Shown here one piece after another: positions 37,899-45,482 of a DNA stretch of 64,000 nucleotides. Both the position numbers and the translations under genes were made by a program. The stretch's first letter is position 1, and the number at the start of each line of letters is the position of its first letter. The DNA is taken from NCBI RefSeq assembly GCF_016411825.1, contig NZ_JAEKMH010000001.1, positions 372,001 through 436,000 of the forward strand. The letters run 5' to 3'. This stretch comes from Devosia sediminis. Its GTDB lineage: Bacteria; Pseudomonadota; Alphaproteobacteria; Rhizobiales; Devosiaceae. The notes beneath the pieces are model-generated. The model was not told the DNA's origin. It ran no database searches and saw only the letters and a program-made list of their open reading frames with translations.

Positions 37899-38492
37899 TC
37901 ACGGTCCTTTCACTGGCCAGCGGCCGAAGGCTTCTTCCCAATGCTTGCGGCAGAGGGAGACGTAGTCGGCCTTTTCCGGCGCCACGGTATTGCCATCGGT
38001 CTGCACCCGGCCGGATTCATCGCGGCGGACGACCATGGTAGCCTTGCCGCCGCACCAGCAGATGGTGCGGATTTCGCGCAGGGTATCGGCCAGGGCCAGG
38101 AGTTCGACCGCGCCGGGGAAGGGGCGGCCGAGAAAGTCGGTGCGCAGACCATAGCACATGACCGGGATGTTCAGGCGATCGGCGACGCGGGCCAACTGCC
38201 AGACATGCTCGCGGGTGAGGCACTGGACCTCGTCGAGAAAGACGCAGTCGATCTTGGATTCGAGGGCGTAGTCGTGGATGCGGACATAGAGGTCGTCGTC
38301 GTCATCGTAGAGTTCGGCGGCCTCGGAAATGCCGAGGCGCGAGCTGATGACGCCGGGCTGGCCACCGGCATAGGCGGCGCAGGTGAACAGCAGCACGCGC
38401 ATGCCGCGTTCGCGATAGTTGTAGGCGGCCTGCAGCAGCAAGGTGGACTTGCCGGCATTCATCGCCGCATAGGAGAAATAGAGCTTGGCCAT
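37899..38492 (-). CDS. tdk: thymidine kinase
   Basis: A 197-residue type II thymidine kinase that phosphorylates thymidine for dTTP salvage. Walker A-like MNAGKSTLLLQAAYNY is at about 10-20, the Walker B-like strand is CVFLDEVQCL (catalytic Glu), and the lasso-loop region is CYGLRTDFLGRPFPG. Zinc-binding positions are only partly clear: CWCGGKATM supplies two Cys near the C-terminus. ATG 38492 is chosen because MAKLYFSYAAMNAGKS is the family start. The thioesterase gene follows. A terminator-like hairpin lies about 85 bases upstream of the start, possibly from a separate small RNA. Confidence 0.93.
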   Translation of the reverse strand: MAKLYFSYAAMNAGKSTLLLQAAYNYRERGMRVLLFTCAAYAGGQPGVISSRLGISEAAELYDDDDDLYVRIHDYALESKIDCVFLDEVQCLTREHVWQLARVADRLNIPVMCYGLRTDFLGRPFPGAVELLALADTLREIRTICWCGGKATMVVRRDESGRVQTDGNTVAPEKADYVSLCRKHWEEAFGRWPVKGP

Positions 38493-38567
38493 GGTCGCGC
38501 CTGAGGGATCGAGGTCTTTGTGGCGCAGGGCGGGCGCCGGTGCGAGGCACAATCGGTGGCGCTCCAC

Positions 38568-38760
38568 AAAAAAAGAGGCCGCCCGCAGGCGGCCAGGACC
38601 GATTGGGGTCGGTCGGGAAGGCCGGGGGTTGGCGGTCCGGGCCTTCCGATGCCGGCGCGGCGTGGGGACGCGGGGCGGGCAATCCTGGCCAATGGGGGGA
38701 GCCGGGATGGCTGGACCCTAGGGGCGGCAGATGACGGCGACATGACGGCGCTGTTGAAAT
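38568..38760 (-). ncRNA. candidate small RNA ending upstream of tdk
   Basis: Read leftward, three stems lie in series. GGAAGGCC (38640-38647) pairs with GGCCTTCC (38616-38623), leaving a C-rich loop. GACCGA pairs with TCGGTC (38597-38614), leaving a CCCC-containing loop. A GGCCGCC/GGCGGCC hairpin (38577-38594) is followed by seven Ts (38568-38574). That is a complete intrinsic terminator with no gene upstream on this strand. The 5' end is unknown; the right limit is a rough guess. It could also be an attenuated tdk leader. The rest of the gap to 38850 shows nothing else. Confidence 0.45.
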
Positions 38761-38850
38761 CGTGGTTTTATTGTCGACGCGTTCGGTGTTCAGCTTGGGT
38801 TCAGGTCGAGAACGCGAATTTTGATGCACCACGGACCCGGAGGACGGCCA

Positions 38851-39240
38851 ATGCCCAGACTAAAATCCCTCGTTGCCGCACTGGCCCTCTGCGCAGCCGC
38901 GGCCCTGCCGGCGTTGGCCTCGCCGGCGGGCGTGTGGGAACTCGAGACGCGCGACACGCGCTTTGCGCTCGAACTCTGCGGGGATGGCACGCAGCTTTGC
39001 GGATCGCTGGTCTGGCTGTCGGACACCGACTACAACGAAGAATACAAGCCCTACCTCAACCAGCCGATGGCGCGGGCGCTGCGGCAGTCCCGTCCGGGGC
39101 AATGGAAGGGAGAGATGAACTTCATGGGCTATCGGCTCAATGGCACGATCACCCAGAACAGCGCCGACCACATGACCATGTCGGGTTGCGCCTTTCTCGT
39201 GATCTGCAAGACCTATCAGATGTATCGGCACGCTCCATGA
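38851..39240 (+). CDS. DUF2147-like secreted protein 1
   Basis: A 129-residue exported protein. The signal peptide (SLVAALALCAAAALPALA) is followed by the short DUF2147-like core: GVWELETRDTRFALELCGDGTQLCGSLVWL, then QWKGEMNFMGYRLNGTI and a C-terminal Cys pair (SGCAFLVICKTYQMYR). The two Cys pairs could form disulfides. ATG 38851 follows CGGAGGA; an in-frame ATG lies at 38824. The stop overlaps the next gene by four bases. Biochemical role unknown. Confidence 0.75.
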   Translation: MPRLKSLVAALALCAAAALPALASPAGVWELETRDTRFALELCGDGTQLCGSLVWLSDTDYNEEYKPYLNQPMARALRQSRPGQWKGEMNFMGYRLNGTITQNSADHMTMSGCAFLVICKTYQMYRHAP

Positions 39241-39617
39241 TCCGTACCGCGCTCGCTCTGATCCTCGGGCTCGCCACCGCGCTGCCCGCTTCGGCCTCGC
39301 CCGTGGGCATGTGGGAAATCGAGATGCGCGACTCGCGCTATGACGTGACCCTGTGCGGTGACGGCACACAGCTCTGCGCCGAGCTGGTATGGCTGGGCAA
39401 TGGCGCCGACAACGCGGAAAACCTGCCCTATCTCAACACGCTGCTCATCGACCACGCAGTGCAGACCAAGCCCAACCAGTGGAAGGGCGATCTCCACATC
39501 TATGGGCAGACGGCGTCGGGCACTATTACCCAGGTCAGCGCCGACCAGATCACTCTGACCGGGTGTTTCGCCTTCGTGATCTGCCGGAGTTACCAGATGT
39601 ATCGGTTCGCCGAGTAG
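39237..39617 (+). CDS. DUF2147-like secreted protein 2
   Basis: A 126-residue tandem paralog of the preceding gene, sharing the same skeleton: GMWEIEMRDSRYDVTLCGDGTQLCAELVWL, NQWKGDLHIYGQTASGTIT and CFAFVICRSYQMYRF. The signal peptide is ALALILGLATALPASA. The ATG overlaps the upstream TGA (ATGA), so the pair is translated together. The two have diverged enough to suggest an old duplication. Function unknown. Confidence 0.75.
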   Translation: MIRTALALILGLATALPASASPVGMWEIEMRDSRYDVTLCGDGTQLCAELVWLGNGADNAENLPYLNTLLIDHAVQTKPNQWKGDLHIYGQTASGTITQVSADQITLTGCFAFVICRSYQMYRFAE

Positions 39618-39631
39618 CAACCGGGCCTCGG

Positions 39632-40537
39632 CTAGTTGACGATGCGTGGCTCGTGCGTCTTGCGGCGGGCCCAGAGCGGCGGAATGGCCTCGACGAGGAT
39701 GATGGCGCCGAAGATCAGGGCCGCGCCGGCATAGCCGATGGCCGGCAGACGCTCGCCCAGGAGCAGCGCGCCGCCCAGCGCGGCGAAGAGGCTCTCGGCC
39801 GAGAGAATGATGGCGGCATTGGCCGGCGGCACATGCTGCTGGCCGATGGCCTGGAGCGTGAACGCCACGGCCGTCGAGAAGATCGCCGCATAGGCCAGTT
39901 CCAGCCAGCCGTTGGAGATCGCCTCCACAGTGGGTGCTTCCAGCGCCAGGGCGAGCACGCTGGCAACGGCGCCGGCGGCGAGGAAGCTGATGGCCGACAC
40001 ATAGATGGGCAGGCCGGTCAGCCGCGAAATATGGCCGAGCAGGATGACGTGGAGCGCCCAGAACACGGCGCCGGCAGTGATCAGCCAGTCGCCGGAGTTG
40101 AAACTGTCGAGGCCGCCGCCATTGAGATAATAGGTGCCGACCAGCGCCAGTGGCACGCCGATATAGATGATCGGATGCGGCCGGTTGCGGAACAGCACAT
40201 AGCCCAGCACCGGCACGAAGAACACGTAGAGCGCGGTGAGGAAGCCCCCATTGGTGGCCGTGGTAGTGGCCAGCCCCGCCTGTTGCAGCCAGATGCCGCA
40301 GAAAAAGACGGTGCTGAGCGCGGCGATGATCAGCCAGTGCTGGCGCGTCAGCGCCACTGGCCGGCGGCGGCGTTCGTGCAGCGCCAGCGGCAGGATCAGG
40401 AGGCCGCCGATGATGAAGCGCACGCCGGCAAAAGTCAGCGGGCCCATCGAGTCCATTGCGGACTTCTGCGCGATGAAGGCAAAGCCCCAGAACATGGTGC
40501 AGATGACGAGCAGCAGCGAGGCGACGGGTCGGGACAT
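39632..40537 (-). CDS. DMT-superfamily (EamA) transporter
   Basis: A 301-residue inner-membrane protein with about ten helices and two EamA repeats. Typical starts are LLLVICTMFWGFAFIAQKSAM in repeat 1 and WLITAGAVFWALHVILLGHIS in repeat 2. LSAESLFAALGGALLLGERLPAIGYAGAALIFG closes the second repeat. It probably exports amino acids or other metabolites; substrates of this family cannot be read from sequence. It lies 42 bases downstream of the desulfurase-like gene on the same strand. Confidence 0.9.
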   Translation of the reverse strand: MSRPVASLLLVICTMFWGFAFIAQKSAMDSMGPLTFAGVRFIIGGLLILPLALHERRRRPVALTRQHWLIIAALSTVFFCGIWLQQAGLATTTATNGGFLTALYVFFVPVLGYVLFRNRPHPIIYIGVPLALVGTYYLNGGGLDSFNSGDWLITAGAVFWALHVILLGHISRLTGLPIYVSAISFLAAGAVASVLALALEAPTVEAISNGWLELAYAAIFSTAVAFTLQAIGQQHVPPANAAIILSAESLFAALGGALLLGERLPAIGYAGAALIFGAIILVEAIPPLWARRKTHEPRIVN

Positions 40538-40579
40538 GGGTTGACCTTGAGATCCGGTAGGGTGGTCTGGTCGACGCGG

Positions 40580-41812
40580 CTACAATTCGGCATCCAGCGC
40601 GCGGATGAGCTGCTGGATTTCCTGGGGCGTGGTGTAGTGGACGAAGGAGAGGCGGAGAACGCCGTGATTGACCGGATCGATGCCCAGGGCTTCCAGCAGA
40701 CGCACGGCGTAGAAATTGCCGCCCGAGGCCATGACGCCATGTTTTGCCAACCGGCGGGCGATGTCGATGCCCGGCTCGTTGGCGAGGACAGAAATGGTGG
40801 GCGCGCGGCTCTGCGGATCGGACGGGCCGATAAGGCGGATGTCGTTGCGGGTGCGCAGATAATCGAGCAGCGGTGCGGCCAGCGCAATTTCCTGAGCGCG
40901 CATGGCGGCATGGGCGCGACGGCAGGGGTCGATGCCTTCAATGGACACGTGTGCGAGCGCAGCGACCTGTTCGAGATAGTCGACGATGCCCGCGGTGGCG
41001 GCAATCTGGGCATGGTCGGGACCGGCCGGGGTCAGGCGGTAGCGCAGCTTGGTGTCGTTGAAATAGTGCCCCTGATTGGGCAGGGCGCGGGCGAGGTCAG
41101 GGCGGATGGCCATGACGCCCTGATGCGGCCCGTAGGTCTTGTACGCGGAAAAGAAGTAGATGTCGGCTCCAAGCGCCGTGAGGTCGGGCAGGCCATGCGG
41201 GGCATAACTGACGCCGTCGACGGCGAGCACCGCACCCACGGCATGGGCGCGCGTGGCGATGTCGGCAATCGGGTTGATGTCGCCGACGATATTGGAGCAA
41301 TGCGGCGCAGCGACCAGTTTTACCCGCTCGTCGAGCAATCCATCGAGAGCTTCGAGCGACAGCCGGGCAGTTTCGGTATCCACCTGCCATTCGCGCACCT
41401 CGATGCCGCGCGCGGCAAGGCGTCGCCAGTTCCCGGTATTGGCTTCGTGGTCCTGGTTGGTGACGACGATGGCGTCGCCGGGCTTGAGCCAGGCCGCGAA
41501 GGCATTGCCCAGCACATAGGTATTGGCGGAGCTGGAGGGGCCGATGTGGATCCAGTCGGTCGAGACATTGAGCGCGCGGGCGAGCCGCTCATAGGCATGA
41601 TCCATGGCCCTGCCGGCGGCTTCGGAGGCAGCATAAACGCCATAGGGCTGCACCTTGGTGGTACGATAGTAGCGATCGAGAATGTCGAGTGTCGCCTGGG
41701 CGGTGTAGGAGCCGCCGGCGTTCTCGAAGAATGCCTGGCTGGAAAGACTCGGTTCGGCGAAGGCCGGGAACAGGGCGCGGATGGAGGACGGATCGAGGGG
41801 GAGGCTGGTCAT
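40580..41812 (-). CDS. cysteine desulfurase-like aminotransferase class V protein
   Basis: A 410-residue PLP enzyme of the VC1184-type cysteine desulfurase-like family. It opens IRALFPAF and has FFENAGGSYTAQATLDIL near the N-terminus. The PLP Lys is in ADIYFFSAYKTYGPHQGVM, and the cofactor Asp region is VLAVDGVSYAPHGLPDL. This group is related to NifS/SufS, but its physiological substrate is uncertain; no typical desulfurase Cys loop is evident. ATG 41812 matches the family start; the open frame upstream is not supported. It is probably co-transcribed with the EamA transporter. Confidence 0.85.
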   Translation of the reverse strand: MTSLPLDPSSIRALFPAFAEPSLSSQAFFENAGGSYTAQATLDILDRYYRTTKVQPYGVYAASEAAGRAMDHAYERLARALNVSTDWIHIGPSSSANTYVLGNAFAAWLKPGDAIVVTNQDHEANTGNWRRLAARGIEVREWQVDTETARLSLEALDGLLDERVKLVAAPHCSNIVGDINPIADIATRAHAVGAVLAVDGVSYAPHGLPDLTALGADIYFFSAYKTYGPHQGVMAIRPDLARALPNQGHYFNDTKLRYRLTPAGPDHAQIAATAGIVDYLEQVAALAHVSIEGIDPCRRAHAAMRAQEIALAAPLLDYLRTRNDIRLIGPSDPQSRAPTISVLANEPGIDIARRLAKHGVMASGGNFYAVRLLEALGIDPVNHGVLRLSFVHYTTPQEIQQLIRALDAEL

Positions 41813-41867
41813 GGAGGGCCCGGAAGAAGGAGTGCTCCAGTGGTATGCGAGGCGCAGTAAAAAGCAA

Positions 41868-41891
41868 ACCCCGGCTGTTGAGAGCCGGGGT
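41868..41891 (-). terminator. intrinsic terminator after Spy/CpxP-like gene
   Basis: ACCCCGGCT (41868-41876) and AGCCGGGGT (41883-41891) form a perfect 9-pair stem. Leftward transcripts continue into TTTGCTTTTTAC. Confidence 0.75.
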
Positions 41892-41986
41892 CGGGCGATA
41901 TCCGTGGGGAAGGGGGGCGGAGACGCATAGTCGCGCCCCGGAGACATCGCCCCGGCCGACTGCGAAGGACAGCGGGCCGGTTGAGG

Positions 41987-42577
41987 TCAGCGGTTGCCCG
42001 GACCCATGGGGCGCTGGCCGAAGCCGCCGCCATAATGGCCGGCAGGGCCCGGACGGTCGCCGCGCTCGGGCTGCAGGGCAGCCTGCTGGTCGTCCGTCAG
42101 GCTGTCGAAGAAGGCGGTGAAGGACGGCTGGACGGCTTCAAGCGCCGCCAGTTGAGCGGCCTGAAGCGCGATGCGATTGTCGAAGCGCTCGGAAATGCTC
42201 GGCCGGGCGGCGGCGGTATCGCCTTCGGCCGGTGCGGAAGGGCGAAGGCCCTGGGTCGCGGTTTCGAAGGCCGCGGCGGCGGCCAGGGCATCGGTCTTGA
42301 GGTCTTCGAGCAGTACGGTTTGCTCCTCGGTCAGGTCGATGGCGTGGCTGAGGCGGACAATGGCGATCTCGACGGCTTCGGCGCCACGGGCCATATCGAA
42401 GAAGCCGAGACCGCCGCCACGGCGCATGATCTGGGCGGGGGGCTTTGCAGTGTCGGTGGCCGGAGCTTCAGCGGCGGGCGGCGGTGGAGCATCCTGGGCC
42501 AGGGCCGGCGCGACGGCGCTGAGGCCGATGGAGGCGGTCATCAGGGCAACGATGGCGGAGGTGGAAATCGTCTTCAT
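41987..42577 (-). CDS. Spy/CpxP-family periplasmic protein (LTXXQ motifs)
   Basis: A 196-residue exported protein. The signal peptide ends VAPALAQ, followed by a Pro/Ala-rich region to about residue 52. Two LTxxQ motifs are present: DLTEEQTVLL at about 82-91 and SLTDDQQAAL near 165. The tail is Gly/Pro/Arg-rich. LTxxQ proteins of the Spy/CpxP group are helical periplasmic chaperones or stress sensors. No two-component genes are adjacent. It has its own terminator. Confidence 0.8.
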   Translation of the reverse strand: MKTISTSAIVALMTASIGLSAVAPALAQDAPPPPAAEAPATDTAKPPAQIMRRGGGLGFFDMARGAEAVEIAIVRLSHAIDLTEEQTVLLEDLKTDALAAAAAFETATQGLRPSAPAEGDTAAARPSISERFDNRIALQAAQLAALEAVQPSFTAFFDSLTDDQQAALQPERGDRPGPAGHYGGGFGQRPMGPGNR

Positions 42578-42697
42578 GGTCGTTCATCCTTTGCATGGGA
42601 CGCCGGGAACCGGCACAAGGAGAACCTAGCCAAGGCGATGTCTTCACGACCTTGCGAGCGGATGAAGCTTTGTTGAGTTTGGTAATGTGGGAGCCAG

Positions 42698-43081
42698 ATG
42701 CGGATCGTCGTCGACCCCTATCCTGAGGCGGCAGTGCTCGACGCCTTCTGGCGCCGGGCCTGGGGTGGCGCGCCGCCGCACAACTATGCCGCTGTGCTGC
42801 AACGGAGCCTGACGCATTTGGGCGCATTCGTGGGCGCGCGGCTGGTGGGCTTCGTCAATGTCGCGTGGGACGGTGGCGTGCACGCCTTCATCCTCGACAC
42901 GGCGGTGGACCCGGACTACCGGCGGCAGGGGATCGCGACGCGCCTCGTCGCGGCCGCGACCGAGGCTGCCCGAACACGGGGCGCGGACTGGCTGCATGTC
43001 GACTTCGAGCCGCATCTCACCGGCTTCTACCGTGAATGCGGCTTCCGCCATACCGAAGCCGGGCTGATCCGGCTGCGCTAG
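42698..43081 (+). CDS. GNAT-family N-acetyltransferase
   Basis: A 127-residue GNAT enzyme. The acetyl-CoA loop is DPDYRRQGIATRLVAAA (RxxGxG/A form), preceded by the strand HAFILDTAV. The C-terminal beta strand is GFYRECGFRHTEAG. The acceptor substrate is not readable from sequence. It stands alone; its stop overlaps the convergent LysE-type gene by four bases. Confidence 0.88.
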   Translation: MRIVVDPYPEAAVLDAFWRRAWGGAPPHNYAAVLQRSLTHLGAFVGARLVGFVNVAWDGGVHAFILDTAVDPDYRRQGIATRLVAAATEAARTRGADWLHVDFEPHLTGFYRECGFRHTEAGLIRLR

Positions 43082-43713
43082 GGGCGCAGGTCGCGCAGGC
43101 CCGAGCCAACCAGCACGAGACCGAAGGCCCCAAAGGCAGCGCCGAACACGGCCTCGATCCAGCGCCAATAGCGGGCATAGCCGCTGGTCGCGGTACGGGT
43201 GGAGAAAAGCCAGGCGTAAAAGCCGTAGATGAGGATGGCGCTGGTGGCGACAATCGGCCCGAACAGCAGGACCTGGGCGCCGCCGAGGCCGGCGCCATAA
43301 AGGAAGGTGGTGATGGCCAGCCACATCAGCACGGCTTTTGGATTGGTCATGACGACGAGAAGGCCGCGACGCCAGGCGGCCAGAGCCGAAGCGCTGGGGC
43401 GGGTGGCCCGGATATTGGCATCCACGCCGCGGGCGGCGGTGCGCAGGGCCTTCCAGCCCATATAGAGAAGATAGAAGCCGCCGACGAATTTCAGCAGGGT
43501 CAGCAGCGCGGGCACGGCCGTGAACAGTGCCCCCATGCCCAGCGCACAGAATAGCGACCAGAGCAGCGAGCCGGTGGCAATGCCCATGACGACCATGAGG
43601 GCGTCGCGGCGGCCGGTGGACAGCGCCACCCCGGCAACGGCGAACATGTTGGGGCCGGGCGAAGCCTGCGCCGCGGCAACGCCCAGCCAGACGATGAGAA
43701 AGGTTTGCAGCAT
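43078..43713 (-). CDS. LysE-family amino-acid exporter (RhtB-like)
   Basis: A 211-residue inner-membrane protein with about six helices. The family signature AQASPGPNMFAVAGVALSTGRRDALMVVMGIATGSLLWS lies near the N-terminus, and FVGGFYLLYMGWKALRTA follows. It probably exports an amino acid or homoserine-like compound. It is ten bases downstream of the CBS protein gene on the same strand and overlaps the convergent GNAT gene by four bases. Confidence 0.9.
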   Translation of the reverse strand: MLQTFLIVWLGVAAAQASPGPNMFAVAGVALSTGRRDALMVVMGIATGSLLWSLFCALGMGALFTAVPALLTLLKFVGGFYLLYMGWKALRTAARGVDANIRATRPSASALAAWRRGLLVVMTNPKAVLMWLAITTFLYGAGLGGAQVLLFGPIVATSAILIYGFYAWLFSTRTATSGYARYWRWIEAVFGAAFGAFGLVLVGSGLRDLRP

Positions 43714-43723
43714 GTTTGTCCCG

Positions 43724-44152
43724 TCAGCTCGCTATATACTCGCGCAAGGCCTCGGCCTCGTGCTCGACTTCGGCGATCTTGAGCTTGACCACGTCGCCGA
43801 TGGAAATGATGCCGAGCAGTTCGCCCGCCTCGGCGACCGGCATGTGGCGGATGCGGCGTCGGGTCATGCGCTCCATAATCTCGTCGATGCTGGTCGTGCG
43901 TTCGGCAGTAACCACGGTCGCGGTCATGCAATCGGCAATGCGCAAGTTCAATGCGCCGCCCGGATTTTTGCCGAGCTGGCGGACAATGTCGCGCTCGGAC
44001 AGGATGCCGGCGATCTTGCCGGCATTGTCGACGATGACGACGGCGCCGATATTGTGGGTGTTGAGCAGGGCAACCGCATCGGCAAGGGTGCCGGTCGGCT
44101 CGAGGGTATGCACCTTGCTGCCCTTGGTCTGCAGGATGGTGTCGACATGCAT
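43724..44152 (-). CDS. tandem CBS-domain protein
   Basis: A 142-residue protein consisting of two CBS domains (about 8-65 and 75-135). Domain 1 has TLADAVALLNTHNIGAVVIVD and GILSERDIVRQL. Domain 2 has SIDEIMERMTRRRIRHMPVAE and LLGIISIGDVVKLKI. CBS pairs bind adenosine nucleotides and regulate partner proteins. Stand-alone pairs like this are common in Hyphomicrobiales, with unknown partners. It is probably co-transcribed with the LysE-type exporter. Confidence 0.88.
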   Translation of the reverse strand: MHVDTILQTKGSKVHTLEPTGTLADAVALLNTHNIGAVVIVDNAGKIAGILSERDIVRQLGKNPGGALNLRIADCMTATVVTAERTTSIDEIMERMTRRRIRHMPVAEAGELLGIISIGDVVKLKIAEVEHEAEALREYIAS

Positions 44153-44220
44153 GGTCAGTCCTCCTGATATGATCGTGGAGTTTGAACCTCACCCTCGCGC
44201 CCGGCAATAGGGCGAAAGTC

Positions 44221-44248
44221 AAAAAAAAGGCCGGCGCAAAGGCCGGCC
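44221..44248 (-). terminator. intrinsic terminator after the 98-residue gene
   Basis: GGCCGGC (44229-44235) and GCCGGCC (44242-44248) with a 6-base loop. Leftward transcripts run into eight Ts (44221-44228). It supports the neighbouring minus-strand gene as real. Confidence 0.85.
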
Positions 44249-44278
44249 AAGTTGCTCGTCAGGGAAACATGTGTGCGC

Positions 44279-44575
44279 TCAGGCGGCGTCACGGGCCTCG
44301 GCCCAATCGGTGGGGCGAGGCGCGCGTGGCGCCTGGACAGGCAGGGCGCCGCGCAGGCACACCCGGGCTACTTCGAAAATCATCAACAGAACCAGCAGGG
44401 TCAGCGGCACCATGAAGACCGCAACCTGCATGTCGGGTTGCTGAACGAAGCTGGCAGCTTCGGCCGGGGTGACCGTGTCAACAAAAGTGCTGGCAGCAGC
44501 AACGGCGACACCAAGCGCGCCGAAAACGGCGAGCAGCCTGAAACCTTTGCGCCTAGCAGACGTAGATATTTGCAT
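44279..44575 (-). CDS. small membrane protein, unknown family
   Basis: A 98-residue protein with two hydrophobic segments: LLAVFGALGVAVAAASTFV (about 14-32) and AVFMVPLTLLVLLMIFEVA (about 54-72). A periplasmic loop and a basic, Pro-rich tail complete it. No family recognised. The ATG at 44575 opens a basic N-terminus (MQISTSARRKGFR), which predicts inside orientation. A strong terminator follows, which is the best evidence of expression. Confidence 0.6.
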   Translation of the reverse strand: MQISTSARRKGFRLLAVFGALGVAVAAASTFVDTVTPAEAASFVQQPDMQVAVFMVPLTLLVLLMIFEVARVCLRGALPVQAPRAPRPTDWAEARDAA

Positions 44576-44716
44576 GGGATCGACGTCGCATCCTCGTTTC
44601 CGATCCAGGCAGAACAGCATCCAATAGCGGTTCGACTGTGAAACGACGGGGGATATGCCGAGACCATTTGAGGGCAGAACTGTGGCGGCGTGATCCGCCC
44701 CTAGCCGCGGAGGCGG

Positions 44717-45136
44717 ATGATGCGCTTGTTGCTGAAGATGGTTTTTGCCTTGGCTTTGCTGTCGCCTGCCACGGGGCAGGAGCTGGACACAGAGCGGCCA
44801 TGGGAGGTCTCGGTCACCGGACAGATCGAGGCGCTCCGCGATGGTGACGGGGCAGCGGCCCTTGCCCTGGCCGGAGCCGGCTTCCGCGCCGCTTATATGG
44901 ACCCGCAGGACTTCATCGCGGACATCGAGCGCTCCGGATACAAGCCCATCGGTGCGTCGCGGACGCATACATTTGGCACTTATCGGGAACTGGCGTCCGG
45001 CATGGTCGTGGTGTCTGTCGAACTCATCGGCACCGATGGACAGGTGTGGGAAGCCATCTATCAGGTGGCCGACGAGCCCGAGGGTTGGCGGGTACAGGGT
45101 GTGGTGCTGCGTAGTACGCCGGGCATCGCCATATAG
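44717..45136 (+). CDS. DUF4864-like secreted protein
   Basis: A 139-residue exported protein. The signal peptide MVFALALLSPATGQ is followed by an NTF2-like DUF4864 pattern: VTGQIEALRDGDGAAALALAG, then MDPQDFIADIERSGYKPI and a C-terminal GWRVQGVVL. The function of this family is unknown. Two adjacent ATGs (44717, 44720) could start it. It is monocistronic and convergent with the small gene at 45139. Confidence 0.7.
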   Translation: MMRLLLKMVFALALLSPATGQELDTERPWEVSVTGQIEALRDGDGAAALALAGAGFRAAYMDPQDFIADIERSGYKPIGASRTHTFGTYRELASGMVVVSVELIGTDGQVWEAIYQVADEPEGWRVQGVVLRSTPGIAI

Positions 45137-45138
45137 TC

Positions 45139-45336
45139 TCAGAGGTGACCGAAAACTTCGGGCAGGCGCTCGTCGCGACGGGCTGCCGCCTTGCCCTTCA
45201 GGGCTTGCAGCCAGCGCGTGAGGATCGGCCGGCCAGGCTGTGTCTGGCGCTGACGCTCCGCCGCTGCGGCGATATCGGGGTTTTCATAGAAGGACTGCTG
45301 GAATGCATCCTTGAACATATAGCTGGCGGGGATCAT
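45139..45336 (-). CDS. small hypothetical protein under LacI-type operators
   Basis: A 65-residue protein: an aromatic-rich N-terminus (MIPASYMFKDAFQQSFYEN), then a charged helical tail (LQALKGKAAARRDERLPEVF). The ATG at 45336 has a good AAGGAGG ribosome site 8-9 bases before it; the frame extends upstream to 45378 but crosses operator sequence. It is divergent from the LacI regulator, with three operator-like palindromes between, so it is likely a direct target. No family recognised. Confidence 0.6.
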   Translation of the reverse strand: MIPASYMFKDAFQQSFYENPDIAAAAERQRQTQPGRPILTRWLQALKGKAAARRDERLPEVFGHL

Positions 45337-45350
45337 GTTTGCCTCCTTTG

Positions 45351-45446
45351 ATTGAATCGGTTCAATACATAAACGCATGAGTGCTTGAACCGGTTCAAAA
45401 ATGGCTGCTCGATGCGTTCAAGTCAAGCTGAATTGAACCGATACAA
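45351..45446. promoter_or_regulatory. three LacI-type operators in divergent promoter region
   Basis: O1 ATTGAATCGGTTCAAT (45351-45366), O2 TTGAACCGGTTCAA (45385-45398, perfect 14-base palindrome) and O3 TTGAACCGATACAA (45433-45446, imperfect). Central CG and TTGAA arms are typical of LacI/GalR sites. They lie between the 65-residue gene and the LacI gene, consistent with autoregulation and looping. Confidence 0.8.
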
Positions 45447-45482
45447 AAAATTTGTTACACACAGGGGAGTGTGGAGAAAGCC

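Noticed and set aside
39389..41860. Plus-strand open frame of over 800 codons
   Set aside because: It runs across the antisense of the EamA transporter and desulfurase-like genes and the end of a DUF2147 gene. It spans several real genes on both strands, which is a codon-bias artefact.
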